The notes under the pieces: generated by a model
The model's input: the letters and a program-made list of their open reading frames with translations, nothing else
What the model was told of the DNA's origin: nothing
Database searches by the model: none
Part shown: piece after piece, positions 49,434-59,373 of the stretch
How the letters are laid out: each line of letters starts with the position of its first letter
How positions within the stretch are numbered: position 1 is the first letter of the stretch
Made by a program: the position numbers and the translations under genes
NCBI GenBank assembly: GCA_003014445.1
Contig: PYGH01000002.1
Location: forward strand, 1-64,000
Origin: Fusobacterium naviforme
GTDB lineage: Bacteria > Bacillota > Clostridia > Lachnospirales > Lachnospiraceae
DNA: 64,000 bases
Reading direction: 5' to 3'

Positions 49434-51068
49434 ATGAAAACAAATCGACGCTTTCTGAAATCCTTCCTCGGAGGGGCGGTGACAGTCGCAGCCATGAGTA
49501 TACTGCTCTCTGTGACGGCATTTGCCATGAATGTCTCTGTCAGTTTTACAGATCCGAGTGCAGAGGTGGGAGAGGATGTCACGGTATCCATGCATATACT
49601 CTCTGACAGCGGTGAGGCGCTGGGCAGTGCCAATATTATGTTGAATTATGATGCCTCTGTGCTTGAATTTGTGAGTGGAGATAACGCGGAGGGGGGAGCG
49701 GGCTCTCTTCATATCAGCGGTCAGGCCACTACAGATGCAAAGGAGTGGTATTACGGGCTTCACTTTAAGGCGCTGACCGGTGGCACAGCCAAAATCGAGG
49801 TTGCGACTGCGGAAATCTACGACGCAGATGCCAAGATTGCGACGATCTCGCATCAGGGAAGCTCGGCAGTCACGGTCGGGGCTGCGGCACAGGAGCCGGA
49901 GGCTGAAAAGCCGGCTGCGCTGAATGCCCTCTCGATCAGCCCCGGTACGCTTTCTCCTGTTTTTTCTCCGGAGCAGAGCAGCTACACTGCGGTCGTTGGT
50001 GACGAGGTCACGAGAATTGCGGTGAGCGCTGTTCCTGCAGCGGAGGGGGCGCGCATCACAGTATCAGGAAATGAATCTCTGGAACTGGGTGAGAATACCA
50101 TCAGTGTGCAGGTGAATTCTGCTGATGGCGCTGAACTCGGAAGCTACACGATTACCGTGACGAAGCAGGAGGGGGTGACGCCGGCAGAGAGCGTTGCGGC
50201 AGAGAGCTCCGCTCTTACGATAGACGGAAAGTCCTACGAGATTGCGGACAGCTTTGACACTACGCTGCTTCCTGCGGGGTACACAACTGGGAGCTACAGC
50301 TTTAAGGGACGGACAGTGCTTGCCGGAACCGCGCCGGATAATAAGCTGCATATTATGTATCTGCTGGCCGAGGGCGGAAGCGGAGATCTCTTCCTCTATG
50401 ATGAGAGCAGCGACAGCTGGGCTCCCTATGTCGAGGTCGGTATGAGCGCCAGGGCGGTTACGGCAGTTCCGCTCGGTGCGGACGTACAGGTTCCGGAGGA
50501 GCTTGTGTCCAGCCGGCTGAATCTGAACGGCAAGTCTGTGGAGGGCTGGATCGGTGCTCAGGATCAGGGGCAGAATTACTGTGTATTCTATGGAATGAAC
50601 GCGGAGGGAGAGAAGAGCTTCTATCGCTTTGATCTCTCTGAAAAAACCATACAGCGCTACTTTGACGAGGCTGCGGGGGCGCGCGCGGAGAAGGATGCTG
50701 TGTCGGAAGAGCTTCATACGCTTCACAGCTTATACCGACGCAGGACGATAATGATGTTTGTCATGTTCTTTGTGGCTCTCGCTGCAGTTATTGCTGCATC
50801 TGTTCTGGCGCTTCAGAGCAGGCATGGAGAGAAGCGCTCTGCTGTGCGGAAGGACAGTGTATCAGGAGGTGGAAAAGAGGAGGAGCGCTCCGATTCGGAT
50901 CATCTGTTCGCAGACAGAGCCAAGGATTCGGATGAGCAGGAGCCTTTCAGTGAGGAAGCTCTTGAGGAGACCGATTTTACCGAGATATCAGAAAATGAAA
51001 TAGCTGAGGCGCAGGCGGGACAAAATAGCGACTCCGCAGACGATGATTTTCAGGATATAGAGCTCTGA
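49434..51068 (+). CDS. Membrane-anchored surface protein with cohesin and cadherin-like domains
   Basis: A 544-residue protein. A signal peptide (about 1-31) precedes a cohesin-like domain (about 32-148: NVSVSFTDPSAEVGEDVTVS, IMLNYDASVLEFVSG). A cadherin-like beta-sandwich follows (about 160-245: LNALSISPGTLSPVFSPEQS). A further region has no recognised fold. A membrane helix (about 440-465: MMFVMFFVALAAVIAAS) leads to an acidic cytoplasmic tail of about 80 residues. Cohesins normally bind dockerins of cellulosome enzymes, but none is seen here. The gene starts 67 bases after the glucosaminidase gene and probably shares its transcript. Confidence 0.78.
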   Translation: MKTNRRFLKSFLGGAVTVAAMSILLSVTAFAMNVSVSFTDPSAEVGEDVTVSMHILSDSGEALGSANIMLNYDASVLEFVSGDNAEGGAGSLHISGQATTDAKEWYYGLHFKALTGGTAKIEVATAEIYDADAKIATISHQGSSAVTVGAAAQEPEAEKPAALNALSISPGTLSPVFSPEQSSYTAVVGDEVTRIAVSAVPAAEGARITVSGNESLELGENTISVQVNSADGAELGSYTITVTKQEGVTPAESVAAESSALTIDGKSYEIADSFDTTLLPAGYTTGSYSFKGRTVLAGTAPDNKLHIMYLLAEGGSGDLFLYDESSDSWAPYVEVGMSARAVTAVPLGADVQVPEELVSSRLNLNGKSVEGWIGAQDQGQNYCVFYGMNAEGEKSFYRFDLSEKTIQRYFDEAAGARAEKDAVSEELHTLHSLYRRRTIMMFVMFFVALAAVIAASVLALQSRHGEKRSAVRKDSVSGGGKEEERSDSDHLFADRAKDSDEQEPFSEEALEETDFTEISENEIAEAQAGQNSDSADDDFQDIEL

Positions 51069-51137
51069 GACGGCGCTTCAAAAACGGAGGATTTTATTTG
51101 AGGACTGCTGCAGCAATCCAAAAAACTGCAGACCATC

Positions 51138-51172
51138 GAGGAGGGCGTGCCCGAAAAGCACAGCCCTCCTTT
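51138..51172 (+). terminator. Terminator-like hairpin
   Basis: AGGAGGGC at 51138-51145 pairs with GCCCTCCT at 51162-51169, and TGC/GCA adds inner pairs. Only a short T-rich stretch follows, so efficiency may be modest. It ends the surface protein transcript. Confidence 0.6.
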
Positions 51173-51258
51173 ATGCTACCGGAATACCTTTCAAAATTTG
51201 GTATCGGTAAGAATGAAAGGAAAGTCTGCACGCTCAAAAAACACAGCGTTTCCTGCAA

Positions 51259-51287
51259 TTGACTGAGCTTCAAAACTGTTATATAAT
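51259..51287 (+). promoter_or_regulatory. Promoter of the GntR-mcsA-mcsB-clpC-radA operon
   Basis: TTGACT at 51259-51264 and TATAAT at 51282-51287 are 17 bases apart, about 50 bases before the GntR start. Good fit to vegetative sigma factor. No CtsR operator overlaps it. Confidence 0.75.
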
Positions 51288-51335
51288 CCCTATAACAAAT
51301 GCAAGGCGGCGTTTGGCTGAGAAAAGAGGTAGGAT

Positions 51336-51734
51336 ATGAAGATTTATATTGATTTTAACAGCGATCAGGCCTTTTACATCCAGCTGATGAACCAGATCAT
51401 ACTGGGCATCGCCATGGAACAGCTGCATGAGGGAGACAGTCTCCCTTCCGTACGACAGATGGCGGACGCTGTGGGTATTAATATGCATACAGTCAATAAG
51501 GCCTACACGATACTGCGCCAGGAGGGATTTATCAAGCTGGATCGCAGAAAGGGCGCCATCATCAGCATTGATATGGACAAAATACGTGTACTGCAGGAGA
51601 TGAAACAGGAGCTTTCTGTAGTTCTGGCACGCGGTATCTGCAACGGTGTGGAACGTGATGACGCTCACCAGCTGGTGGATGAGCTCTATGACGCATTTAT
51701 GAATTGTGAAGCGGAGGAGCAGGATGCTTTGTGA
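51336..51734 (+). CDS. GntR family regulator (YtrA-like) heading the clpC operon
   Basis: A 132-residue repressor. The N-terminal GntR winged helix is readable as YIQLMNQIILGIAMEQLHEG, DSLPSVRQMADAVGINMHTV, then NKAYTILRQEGFI. The short helical C-terminal part, without a large ligand domain, marks the YtrA subgroup. Such proteins usually repress their own operon. It takes the place that CtsR holds in Bacillus clpC operons, and its stop overlaps mcsA by 11 bases. The likely target is the promoter at 51259-51287. The inducing signal is unknown. Confidence 0.82.
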   Translation: MKIYIDFNSDQAFYIQLMNQIILGIAMEQLHEGDSLPSVRQMADAVGINMHTVNKAYTILRQEGFIKLDRRKGAIISIDMDKIRVLQEMKQELSVVLARGICNGVERDDAHQLVDELYDAFMNCEAEEQDAL

Positions 51735-52470
51735 GAAATGTAAGATCAGAGAAGCAACCATTCAGTATACAGAGATCGTCAATGGTGTAAAGCGGGAGCA
51801 CAGCTTCTGCGCGCAGTGTGCGCAGGAGACCAATCTGGGGCAGATTTCTGCTCTTTTTGAGGGAGAGTTCCCTTTCTCCAGAATTCTTTCTGCTCTTCTG
51901 GGAGAGGATGGACAAGCGGAGGACGGCGACTATGCACGTATCAGTTGCCCGCGCTGCGGAACCAGTTATCAGGAGTTTGTAAAGAACTCCCGCTTTGGAT
52001 GTCCGGATTGCTACGAGCTGTTCGATATTCTGATCCGGGACAGCATAAAACAGCTGCAGGGCAGCGAGCAGCATAAAGGTAAGCATCCGAAATATGGGCT
52101 CAAAATACTGCCTGCGAGCCTGACCCGCGAGTTGCCCGGTATTATGAAGCAGAGTGAGGAGGAGAAGACCATACCCGGAGACAGGGGAGATGTTCAGGCT
52201 GTGCAGAACGAAAGCAGTGAGAAGCAGCTCCATGAAGTGACAGAGACGGACGGGCAGTTAAATGATGGTGTTTCCTTAAGTGCAGTTCCGGACAGAGCCA
52301 ATGAGAATGGCCTTGGAGCTTCCACCTTGTCAAAGCAGGACAGAAAACAGGGAGAGCTCAGGGAGCTCCGGAAGAAGCTCTCTCATTCCGTGGCGGAGGA
52401 GGATTACGCTGCCGCTGCAAAATACAGGGACATGATACGGGCGCTTCAGAAGGAGGGGACGGATGCTTAA
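51724..52470 (+). CDS. mcsA: McsA, zinc-finger activator of the McsB kinase
   Basis: A 248-residue protein. Two zinc-binding modules are readable: CEKCKIREATIQ with CAQCAQE, and CPRCGTSYQEF with CPDCYELF. After an acidic, low-complexity linker (about residues 140-205, longer than in Bacillus McsA) comes a UvrB/UvrC motif, LRKKLSHSVAEEDYAAAAKY. In Bacillus McsA activates the arginine kinase McsB and helps control CtsR. The ATG at 51724 has GGAGGAG upstream and lies inside the end of the GntR gene. It overlaps mcsB by 8 bases. Confidence 0.88.
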   Translation: MLCEKCKIREATIQYTEIVNGVKREHSFCAQCAQETNLGQISALFEGEFPFSRILSALLGEDGQAEDGDYARISCPRCGTSYQEFVKNSRFGCPDCYELFDILIRDSIKQLQGSEQHKGKHPKYGLKILPASLTRELPGIMKQSEEEKTIPGDRGDVQAVQNESSEKQLHEVTETDGQLNDGVSLSAVPDRANENGLGASTLSKQDRKQGELRELRKKLSHSVAEEDYAAAAKYRDMIRALQKEGTDA

Positions 52471-53506
52471 GTGGTATGAGCAGGTTAAGACAAGTCCTGG
52501 AAACAATTATATTTCCAGCAGAATACGTCTCACCCGGAGCTGGAGCGAGTATAAATTTCCGCATTGCCTCAGAACGGAGGAGGCCTATGCACTGATCGAG
52601 CGCATGAACAGTGCACTCTCGGAATTTCCAAGGCAGACGGGGGAGAACATGAGCTCCATGCTGCTCTCTGAGATCCCGGAGGTGAGTCGCATGGCAATGC
52701 GGGAGCGCCGTATATTCAATGCCGGGATCACGGACAGAAAGACGCCGGTCGGCGTGATGTTCTCTGAGTCGGAGTCCATCTCTCTCGTTCTGAATGGCGA
52801 TGATCATCTGCGCCTACAGCTGCTCTCACCGAATTTTCATCTGTATGATCTCTGGGAGCGGGCTAATCGGCTTGATGATTATATGAACGAACATTTTTCT
52901 TATGCCTTCGATGAGCGCTATGGCTATCTGAGTTCATTTCCCACCAATGTCGGGACGGGAATGCGCGCGAACGTTGTGGTGCACCTCCCCGCACTGTCGA
53001 CAGGACGGCAGTTCCCAAGCCTTCTGGAATCCATGACGCAGTTTGGGGTCACAATACGCGGTGTATACGGAAATGGCAAGGAAAATTACGGCGCGCTCTA
53101 TGATATCTCCAATTCGAAGACGCTGGGACTCAGCGAGCGGGAGATACTGGATCTGGTCTCAAAGGTGGTGTCTCAGCTGAACAGCGAGGAGAATCAGGTT
53201 CGGAAGAAATCTCTGGAGAGCCATCGACTGGAGCGTCTGGATGAGGTGTACAAGTCCTATGGGCTTTTGAAATACGCGCGAAAGCTGAGTATACGCGATG
53301 CGCTGCGCTACCTCTCACAGGTGATGGCAGGTCTCTCTGACGGTCTTATAAAAACCAGCGTGCCGTGCAGCATTTACCGCCTCTATTTCGGCGTTCAGCC
53401 CTCTAATTTGATCGCCGGAGCGAAGGGACCTGTTGACAGAGAGAAGATCGATTCAATACGGGCAGACTACATAAGAAGAGAGCTTCCGGAACTCACGGAG
53501 AGCTGA
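52463..53506 (+). CDS. mcsB: McsB-like protein arginine kinase with altered active-site motifs
   Basis: A 347-residue member of the phosphagen kinase-like McsB family, which phosphorylates arginines and so marks proteins for ClpC. Readable family blocks are [10 protein letters not shown], then [20 protein letters not shown], and [20 protein letters not shown]. Several key positions differ from the usual forms: NEEDH is NGDDH, the cysteine in SCPTNVGTG is Phe (SFPTNVGTG), and GEGSE is GNGKE. In related kinases these acids and the cysteine act in catalysis. So activity is uncertain. It overlaps mcsA and is followed closely by clpC. Confidence 0.87.
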   Translation: MLKWYEQVKTSPGNNYISSRIRLTRSWSEYKFPHCLRTEEAYALIERMNSALSEFPRQTGENMSSMLLSEIPEVSRMAMRERRIFNAGITDRKTPVGVMFSESESISLVLNGDDHLRLQLLSPNFHLYDLWERANRLDDYMNEHFSYAFDERYGYLSSFPTNVGTGMRANVVVHLPALSTGRQFPSLLESMTQFGVTIRGVYGNGKENYGALYDISNSKTLGLSEREILDLVSKVVSQLNSEENQVRKKSLESHRLERLDEVYKSYGLLKYARKLSIRDALRYLSQVMAGLSDGLIKTSVPCSIYRLYFGVQPSNLIAGAKGPVDREKIDSIRADYIRRELPELTES

Positions 53507-53519
53507 AAGGAGTACATTT

Positions 53520-56069
53520 ATGGCAGATTATTTTACCGAGCAGGCGCGGGAGGCAGTGAATCTCGCATATCAGGCCGCCCGGGAGAGCTATAACAACTAT
53601 ATCGGAACGGAGCACCTGCTGCTGGGACTGGTGCGTCAGGGCAGCGGTGTCGCTGCGCGTGTTCTGGAGGAAAATGAAGTCACGGAGCCGAAGATCCTTG
53701 AACTGATGGATCAGCTGATTTCCTCCGGCGGCAATGTCAAAGTGCAGGATGAGCCGCAGTATACGCCCATGGCCCGGCGTATGATCGAGAACAGTCACGC
53801 GGAGGCGGAGCGTTATCACGCGCCGCAGATCGGGACAGAGCATCTGCTTATCGCCATACTCCGGGAGAAGAATTGCATCGCCAGTAAGCTCCTCTACACG
53901 ATGGGCGTAAACGTGCAGAAAATATATGTGGATATGCTCGGCGCGATGGGAGAGGAAGGTGCGTCACAGGGAGAGACAGCAGGCGCGCAGCATCAGGACA
54001 ATATGCCGGAGACTCCCACTCTGGATCAGTACTCAAGAGATCTCACCGCACTTGCGCGTGCAGGAAGGCTGGATCCGGTCATTGGAAGAAGCATGGAGAT
54101 GCAGCGCGTCATGCAGATCCTGAGCCGGAGGACAAAGAACAATCCCTGTCTCATCGGTGAGCCGGGTGTCGGAAAGACAGCGGTCGCAGAGGGACTTGCG
54201 CAGATGATCGTCGCGGGGGAGGTTCCTGAGACAATAGAAGGAAAGCGGCTGGTTACGCTGGATCTTTCCGGCATGATCGCGGGTTCCAAGTACCGCGGCG
54301 AGTTTGAAGAGCGCATCAAGAAAGTATTGCAGGAGGTCATGCAGGCGGGCAATATTCTCCTTTTCATTGATGAGCTGCATACGATTATAGGCGCAGGCTC
54401 TGCGGAGGGCGCCATGGACGCGAGCAATATTCTGAAGCCCTCTCTGGCGCGCGGAGAGCTGCAGCTCATCGGAGCCACAACCATAGAGGAGTACAGGAAA
54501 TATATCGAGAAGGACGCTGCTCTGGAGCGTCGCTTTCAGCCGATCACGGTTGAGGAGCCAACGGAGGAGGAATCTGTAGAGATACTCACGGGACTTCGCC
54601 CGCGCTACGAGCAGCATCATAAGGTGCGTATTACAGATGCGGCACTGAAGGCTGCAGTGCAGCTCTCTGTCCGCTATATCAGCGATCGCTTTCTTCCGGA
54701 CAAGGCAATTGATCTCATAGATGAGGCTGCCTCCAGAACCCGTCTCGAGGGCTACATTGAGCCGCCGGAGATACGGGCTCTCACGGCTGATATTGAGAAG
54801 CTGGAAAAACAGAAGCTGGATGCGGTGAAGGCAGAGGAGTTTGAGCGCGCCGGAGATATTAAGAAAAAGCAGGAAAAGAAGCAGCTGAAGATTGAAAAGA
54901 TCCGGGAGAAGTGGCAGAAGGAAAAAGCAGAGAGAAAGCTTGTCGTAGACGAAGCGGAAATCGCGGACGTTGTCTCGGCCTGGACCAAAATTCCGGTACA
55001 GAAGCTCACGGAGGAGGAAAATGAGCGCCTGAAAAAGCTGGAAGCTGTGCTGCATGAAAGGGTGGTCGGTCAGGAGGAGGCCGTCAGCGCTATTGCAAGG
55101 GCTATCCGGAGAGGCCGGGTCGGACTCAAGGATCCGCGGCGACCCATCGGTTCCTTTCTCTTTCTGGGGCCTACGGGTGTCGGAAAGACAGAGCTCTCAA
55201 AGGCGCTCGCGGAGGCGCTCTTTGGCACGGAGCAGGCGCTGATTCGTGTGGATATGAGCGAGTACATGGAGAAGCACAGTGTCTCCAAGATGGTTGGCTC
55301 TCCACCCGGCTATGTCGGCTATGAGGAGGGGGGACAGCTCTCCGAGAAAGTGAGAAGAAATCCTTATTCTGTGATACTTTTTGATGAGATTGAGAAGGCA
55401 CATCCAGATGTCTTCAATGTACTGCTTCAGGTGCTGGATGACGGGCACATCACGGATTCACAGGGACGAAGGATTGATTTTAAAAACACTGTGATTATCA
55501 TGACAAGCAATGCCGGAGCGTCCAGAATTATTGCGCCAAAGGTATTGGGCTTTTCGGCACACGAGAGCGCCGAGACCGACTATCGCAAGATGAAGGACGG
55601 AGTGCTGGAAGAGCTGCGCCGCATCTTTAAGCCGGAGTTTCTGAACCGTATTGACGAGACGATCGTCTTCCATCAGCTGAATCGCGAGAACATGAAGCAG
55701 ATCGTGGAGATTCTTCTGAATGCGATCGGAAAGCGCACGGAGGAGCAGATGGCGCTGAGCCTCTCCTTTGATGAAGCGGCAAAGGAATTCCTGATTGATA
55801 AGGGGTATGATCCGAAATACGGAGCGCGGCCACTGAAGCGCGCCATTCAGAATGAGCTGGAGGACAAGCTTGCGGAGGCGGTGCTGGACGGTCGCATCCG
55901 TGAGGGAGACAGCGTGCTTGTCAGCTGCCCGGAGCGGGAGAAGCCGGAGGAGCGCGCGCTGGAGTTTATTAAAAAAGCCGCCGCAAGGCGTACAGCCGTC
56001 AGAAGAAAGAGAGCTTCAGCACACACGGAAAAGGCCGGCAGTATTACAGCTGGAACGAAGCAGTCATGA
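53520..56069 (+). CDS. clpC: AAA+ protease subunit ClpC
   Basis: An 849-residue Hsp100 unfoldase that feeds substrates to ClpP. The N-terminal repeat domain ([30 protein letters not shown]) is followed by the first AAA+ module (Walker [14 protein letters not shown], Walker B LFIDELH). A middle domain of the ClpC type with a UVR-like [17 protein letters not shown] comes next, then the second module ([28 protein letters not shown]). The ClpP-binding loop should lie between the second module's strands; I read [11 protein letters not shown] there. The basic C-terminal tail is longer than usual. It overlaps radA by 4 bases. Confidence 0.95.
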   Translation: MADYFTEQAREAVNLAYQAARESYNNYIGTEHLLLGLVRQGSGVAARVLEENEVTEPKILELMDQLISSGGNVKVQDEPQYTPMARRMIENSHAEAERYHAPQIGTEHLLIAILREKNCIASKLLYTMGVNVQKIYVDMLGAMGEEGASQGETAGAQHQDNMPETPTLDQYSRDLTALARAGRLDPVIGRSMEMQRVMQILSRRTKNNPCLIGEPGVGKTAVAEGLAQMIVAGEVPETIEGKRLVTLDLSGMIAGSKYRGEFEERIKKVLQEVMQAGNILLFIDELHTIIGAGSAEGAMDASNILKPSLARGELQLIGATTIEEYRKYIEKDAALERRFQPITVEEPTEEESVEILTGLRPRYEQHHKVRITDAALKAAVQLSVRYISDRFLPDKAIDLIDEAASRTRLEGYIEPPEIRALTADIEKLEKQKLDAVKAEEFERAGDIKKKQEKKQLKIEKIREKWQKEKAERKLVVDEAEIADVVSAWTKIPVQKLTEEENERLKKLEAVLHERVVGQEEAVSAIARAIRRGRVGLKDPRRPIGSFLFLGPTGVGKTELSKALAEALFGTEQALIRVDMSEYMEKHSVSKMVGSPPGYVGYEEGGQLSEKVRRNPYSVILFDEIEKAHPDVFNVLLQVLDDGHITDSQGRRIDFKNTVIIMTSNAGASRIIAPKVLGFSAHESAETDYRKMKDGVLEELRRIFKPEFLNRIDETIVFHQLNRENMKQIVEILLNAIGKRTEEQMALSLSFDEAAKEFLIDKGYDPKYGARPLKRAIQNELEDKLAEAVLDGRIREGDSVLVSCPEREKPEERALEFIKKAAARRTAVRRKRASAHTEKAGSITAGTKQS

Positions 56070-57457
56070 AGCGGACAACAGGTTTTTTCTGCAGTGAGTG
56101 TGGCTTTGAATCCGCAAAGTGGGTCGGGCAGTGCCCGGCCTGCCATGCGTGGAATACGATGGTAGAGGAGCCTGTCGCGGCGAGATCTGCACGCGGACTC
56201 AGCGGAGCAAGTCAGGGGCGGGATGCCGTGCGGGGAGGAATGCAGCTTGCTGTGCGTCCGGTATTGCTCTCAGAAATTGATGCTGCAGGAGAGGAGCGCT
56301 TTGGGACAGGCTATGCAGAGTTGGACCGCGTGCTCGGCGGCGGTACAGTTGCGGGCTCCATGGTGCTGGTGGGCGGTGATCCTGGCATAGGAAAGTCTAC
56401 GATACTGCTGCAGGTCTGCCGGAATTTCGCGGCAGTCGGGAAAAAGGTGCTCTATATCTCCGGTGAGGAGTCGCTGAAGCAGATTCGTCTCAGAGCGAAC
56501 CGCATCGGGAGTGTACAGGGCGAGCTTCTCTTTCTCAGTGAGACCAATCTGAACCTGATTCGAGGGAGCATAGAGGAGCTGCGGCCGGATATTGTAGTGA
56601 TTGATTCTATTCAGACTATGTACTGTGAGGAGATTTCTGCCGCTCCGGGTTCTGTGAGCCAGGTGCGTGAGTCTACGAATATACTGATGCAGATCGCAAA
56701 GGGCGGCGGTATTGCAGTTTTTATCATTGGACATGTGACCAAGGAAGGGCAGGTGGCCGGGCCGCGTGTGCTGGAGCATATGGTGGATACTGTGCTCTAT
56801 TTTGAGGGCGAGAAGCACGCTTCTTATCGCATCCTCCGTGCAGTAAAGAATCGCTTTGGCTCAACCAATGAGATCGGCGTGTTTGAAATGACGGAGACCG
56901 GCCTCCGTGAGGTTCAAAACCCTTCTGAATATATGCTGGACGGGAGGCCTGTCGGTGCAAGCGGAGCAGTGGTCGCATGCTCCATGGAGGGCTCGCGCCC
57001 TCTGCTTCTTGAGGTACAGGCACTGGTAGCGGAGACGGCTTTTGGTATGCCGCGGCGCACCGCGGCCGGCTTTGATTATAATCGCATCAATCTTTTGATG
57101 GCGGTGCTTGAGAAGCGCTGTCATCTTCCGATGTCGCGTCTGGACGGGTATGTCAATGCAGCGGGTGGAATACGCATGAATGAGCCTGCGATGGACCTTG
57201 CAGTTATGATGGCGCTGGTCTCCTCCTATCGGGATATTCCGGTGGAGGAACACACAGTACTGTTCGGAGAGGTTGGGCTCTCTGGAGAGGTCCGCTCAGT
57301 CTCCATGGCAGAACAGCGCGTCAGAGAGGCTGCAAAGCTCGGTTTTCAGCTCTGCATACTCCCGAAGTCCTGTCTGAAGAAACTAAAACAGCCGGATGCA
57401 ATACGCTGTATTGGGGTCTCAACGGTAGCAGAAGCGATAGAACTTCTGTTTCACTAA
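56066..57457 (+). CDS. radA: DNA repair protein RadA (Sms)
   Basis: A 463-residue RadA. The N-terminal zinc finger is [18 protein letters not shown], followed by the ATPase core with Walker [15 protein letters not shown], Walker [13 protein letters not shown], and the RadA-specific [15 protein letters not shown]. The C-terminal part has the Lon-protease-like fold ([20 protein letters not shown]). RadA drives branch migration of recombination intermediates. The ATG overlaps the clpC stop (ATGA). In Bacillus disA follows radA; here a tRNA gene follows instead. Confidence 0.96.
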   Translation: MKRTTGFFCSECGFESAKWVGQCPACHAWNTMVEEPVAARSARGLSGASQGRDAVRGGMQLAVRPVLLSEIDAAGEERFGTGYAELDRVLGGGTVAGSMVLVGGDPGIGKSTILLQVCRNFAAVGKKVLYISGEESLKQIRLRANRIGSVQGELLFLSETNLNLIRGSIEELRPDIVVIDSIQTMYCEEISAAPGSVSQVRESTNILMQIAKGGGIAVFIIGHVTKEGQVAGPRVLEHMVDTVLYFEGEKHASYRILRAVKNRFGSTNEIGVFEMTETGLREVQNPSEYMLDGRPVGASGAVVACSMEGSRPLLLEVQALVAETAFGMPRRTAAGFDYNRINLLMAVLEKRCHLPMSRLDGYVNAAGGIRMNEPAMDLAVMMALVSSYRDIPVEEHTVLFGEVGLSGEVRSVSMAEQRVREAAKLGFQLCILPKSCLKKLKQPDAIRCIGVSTVAEAIELLFH

Positions 57458-57509
57458 AGACAGATCGAAAATTCAGGAGGGCAGTGTCACTGTTTTGCAA
57501 AGATTTTCC

Positions 57510-57538
57510 TTGACAGTAAGACAGCTTAATGGTATATT
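57510..57538 (+). promoter_or_regulatory. tRNA-Trp promoter
   Basis: TTGACA at 57510-57515 and TATATT at 57533-57538 are 17 bases apart, about 34 bases before the tRNA. Confidence 0.75.
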
Positions 57539-57571
57539 AACTCGCGTGGCTGACAGCTGTCATCCACGTAC

Positions 57572-57642
57572 AGAGGAATAGTTCAGTGGTAGAACGTTGG
57601 TCTCCAAAACCGAAGACGGGAGTTCGAGCCTCTCTTCCTCTG
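57572..57642 (+). tRNA. tRNA-Trp (anticodon CCA)
   Basis: All four arms can be drawn. The acceptor stem pairs AGAGGAA with TTCCTCT, the D arm is GTTC/GAAC, and the anticodon stem TTGGT/ACCGA encloses the loop CTCCAAA with anticodon CCA. The T arm is GGGAG/CTCTC around TTCGAGC. The discriminator is G, as usual for tryptophan. The 3' CCA is not encoded. Length is 71 bases. Confidence 0.95.
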
Positions 57643-57646
57643 CGTG

Positions 57647-57675
57647 AGCCTGAATTGTAAAGATTCAGGCTTTTT
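57647..57675 (+). terminator. tRNA-Trp terminator
   Basis: AGCCTGAAT (57647-57655) and ATTCAGGCT (57663-57671) form a perfect 9-base stem with a 7-base loop. A T run follows directly. Confidence 0.92.
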
Positions 57676-57840
57676 GATTGATTAAATCAAAATTTTCTGC
57701 CAATTAAAAACTTTTATAGGATTTGCTTATTTCCTTTTTGAAGAGAATGTTGCTAAAATATTAAAAAAATATTAAAAAGCAAGCAAAATTCTTGCAATTG
57801 CGAAAAGGCTCTGACATACTGTGTGACGACTACAGATTAT

Positions 57841-57863
57841 GAATCCGCTGAAACAGCGGATTC
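57841..57863 (+). promoter_or_regulatory. Leader hairpin before the lysozyme gene
   Basis: GAATCCGCTG (57841-57850) and CAGCGGATTC (57854-57863) form a perfect 10-base stem with a 3-base loop, 24 bases before the ATG at 57888. No T tract follows. It may stabilise the transcript or affect translation; the upstream 57680-57840 is very A/T-rich and without a gene. Confidence 0.45.
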
Positions 57864-57887
57864 CTTCAGTTTCAGGGGAGTAACATC

Positions 57888-59351
57888 ATGTCAGAAAAAA
57901 TCAGAGCGGCGCTGCACAGGGAACAGCTGCGTCTGCTCGCAGCGGTGCTTCTGACAGCAGCTGGGATTTTGTCCGCACTGCTTGCCGGGAGAACCGGAAG
58001 CAGGAATGCGCTTGCCACTGTGCAAAAGACAGAGGAAGCTGCAATGGAGGCTTCGGATATGCCGGATTATATCCTCACTGAGGGCGGCAGCAGAATCCTG
58101 AAAAACAGTGAGGGCGGCAGCTGGACCGAGTCAGAGGCAGGCTGGAGCTACAGTGATGCAGAGGGACGGCCGGTTTCCGCGTCCTGGCTGTTGTATCAGA
58201 ACAGGTACTACTATCTGAATGCGGCAGGCATCATGGAGTGCGGACAGTTTCGAAAGATCGGGAATTACCGCTATCATTTTGCCGCGGACGGCAGCATGGA
58301 CAGCGGGCGCTTCTATGTCGGAGAGCAGGAATATTATGCAGACGTCAATGGGATACCCTGTGTGGACAGCTGGGTGTCCAGTGAGGACGGGAGATGGTTC
58401 TACTGCGATTCCATCGGCAGAATTCTAAAAGATGAGATGACGCCGGATTCCTATTATGTTGGTCCGGACGGCTATATGGCCGCCGCGGCTGGTTCGCGCT
58501 ATGAGGGTTTTGACTATAGCAATGAAGGAAATCATCGTCTTTACCTAAACCTCGGCACTGCAGATCTGATCTGGAATTATTTTAAGGGAAAAGGATGGGA
58601 GGAAACAGCAATCGCCGGCCTGCTGGGGAATTTTCAGCAGGAGAGTGGCATAGACCCGGGTTTTGAGGAGAGAGGCAACCATATCGGCTACGGGTTGGGA
58701 CAGTGGAGCTTTGAGCGAAGAACACAGCTTGAGCACTACGCAGCTTCGCGCGGCTGTGCAGCAGGCGACATCTATGCGCAGCTTGACTTTTTGTGTCAGG
58801 AGGCAGGAGAGAAAGACTTTGTGAATCACTTTGCAAAAACAAAATGGTCTTCTCCGGCTGCAGCGGCGATTGAATGGGGCACGCGCTGGGAGCGCTACAA
58901 TCTCTCGGATCGTTCCATGAGCCGTGTGCGCATTCCCTACGCAGAAGCTTATTATGCGCATTATGTAGCCGGGGTGTCCTTTCTTGTGTCCAATACGCGT
59001 TACAGCGAACCGGAGGTTCTCGTAAAACTGGCCAGTGCAGCGGATGCAGAAGTAAGAGAAGAGCTCTCTCCGGAGGACGCAGCAGTCACGGCACAGGAGC
59101 TTCCGGAGGAAATTGCGGAGAAGAGCAACGGGACATATTTCAGCGAGGGAGATCATTCGGAGCTGAAAACCTATTCCGGTCAGAGCGCAGGAGCCAAAGT
59201 TACGAAGGTGAAACGCGTGCTTTCTGTTCAGCAGGGAGAGACTGCCGGACCGGGTATTGAAATGAAAACTGAGACAGAGAAGGTTGAGACGGAGGCATTG
59301 CCGGAATCAGCAGAGAAGGCGGAAACAGAGGCTGAGAGCAGCTTAAAATAA
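57888..59351 (+). CDS. Membrane-anchored lysozyme with cell-wall-binding repeats
   Basis: A 487-residue surface protein. A membrane anchor (about residues 15-34) is followed by several cell-wall-binding repeats of the aromatic/glycine type (about 80-200: YQNRYYYLNAAGIM, IGNYRYHFAADGSMDSG, DGRWFYCDSIGRIL). A phage tail-tip lysozyme-like domain comes next (about 220-360: IWNYFKGKGWEETAIAGLLG, then NFQQESGIDPGFEE and GYGLGQWSFERR). The Glu in QQES is the likely catalytic acid. A disordered acidic tail ends the protein. It should bind and cut peptidoglycan at the cell surface. GGGGAG precedes the ATG. Confidence 0.83.
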   Translation: MSEKIRAALHREQLRLLAAVLLTAAGILSALLAGRTGSRNALATVQKTEEAAMEASDMPDYILTEGGSRILKNSEGGSWTESEAGWSYSDAEGRPVSASWLLYQNRYYYLNAAGIMECGQFRKIGNYRYHFAADGSMDSGRFYVGEQEYYADVNGIPCVDSWVSSEDGRWFYCDSIGRILKDEMTPDSYYVGPDGYMAAAAGSRYEGFDYSNEGNHRLYLNLGTADLIWNYFKGKGWEETAIAGLLGNFQQESGIDPGFEERGNHIGYGLGQWSFERRTQLEHYAASRGCAAGDIYAQLDFLCQEAGEKDFVNHFAKTKWSSPAAAAIEWGTRWERYNLSDRSMSRVRIPYAEAYYAHYVAGVSFLVSNTRYSEPEVLVKLASAADAEVREELSPEDAAVTAQELPEEIAEKSNGTYFSEGDHSELKTYSGQSAGAKVTKVKRVLSVQQGETAGPGIEMKTETEKVETEALPESAEKAETEAESSLK

Positions 59352-59373
59352 CGCGGAGAGGAGATAGAGTAGA

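Larger units (their letters stand above)
51069..51335. other. Intergenic region before the stress operon
   Basis: No gene is seen. It holds the hairpin at 51138-51172 and, near its end, the promoter at 51259-51287. No GGTCAAA heptad repeat (CtsR box) and no CIRCE-type repeat is visible. Confidence 0.5.

Noticed and set aside
56066-57457. Lon-type protease for the radA gene
   Set aside because: The C-terminal Lon-like fold is a standard part of RadA; the zinc finger and KNRFG motif settle the call.
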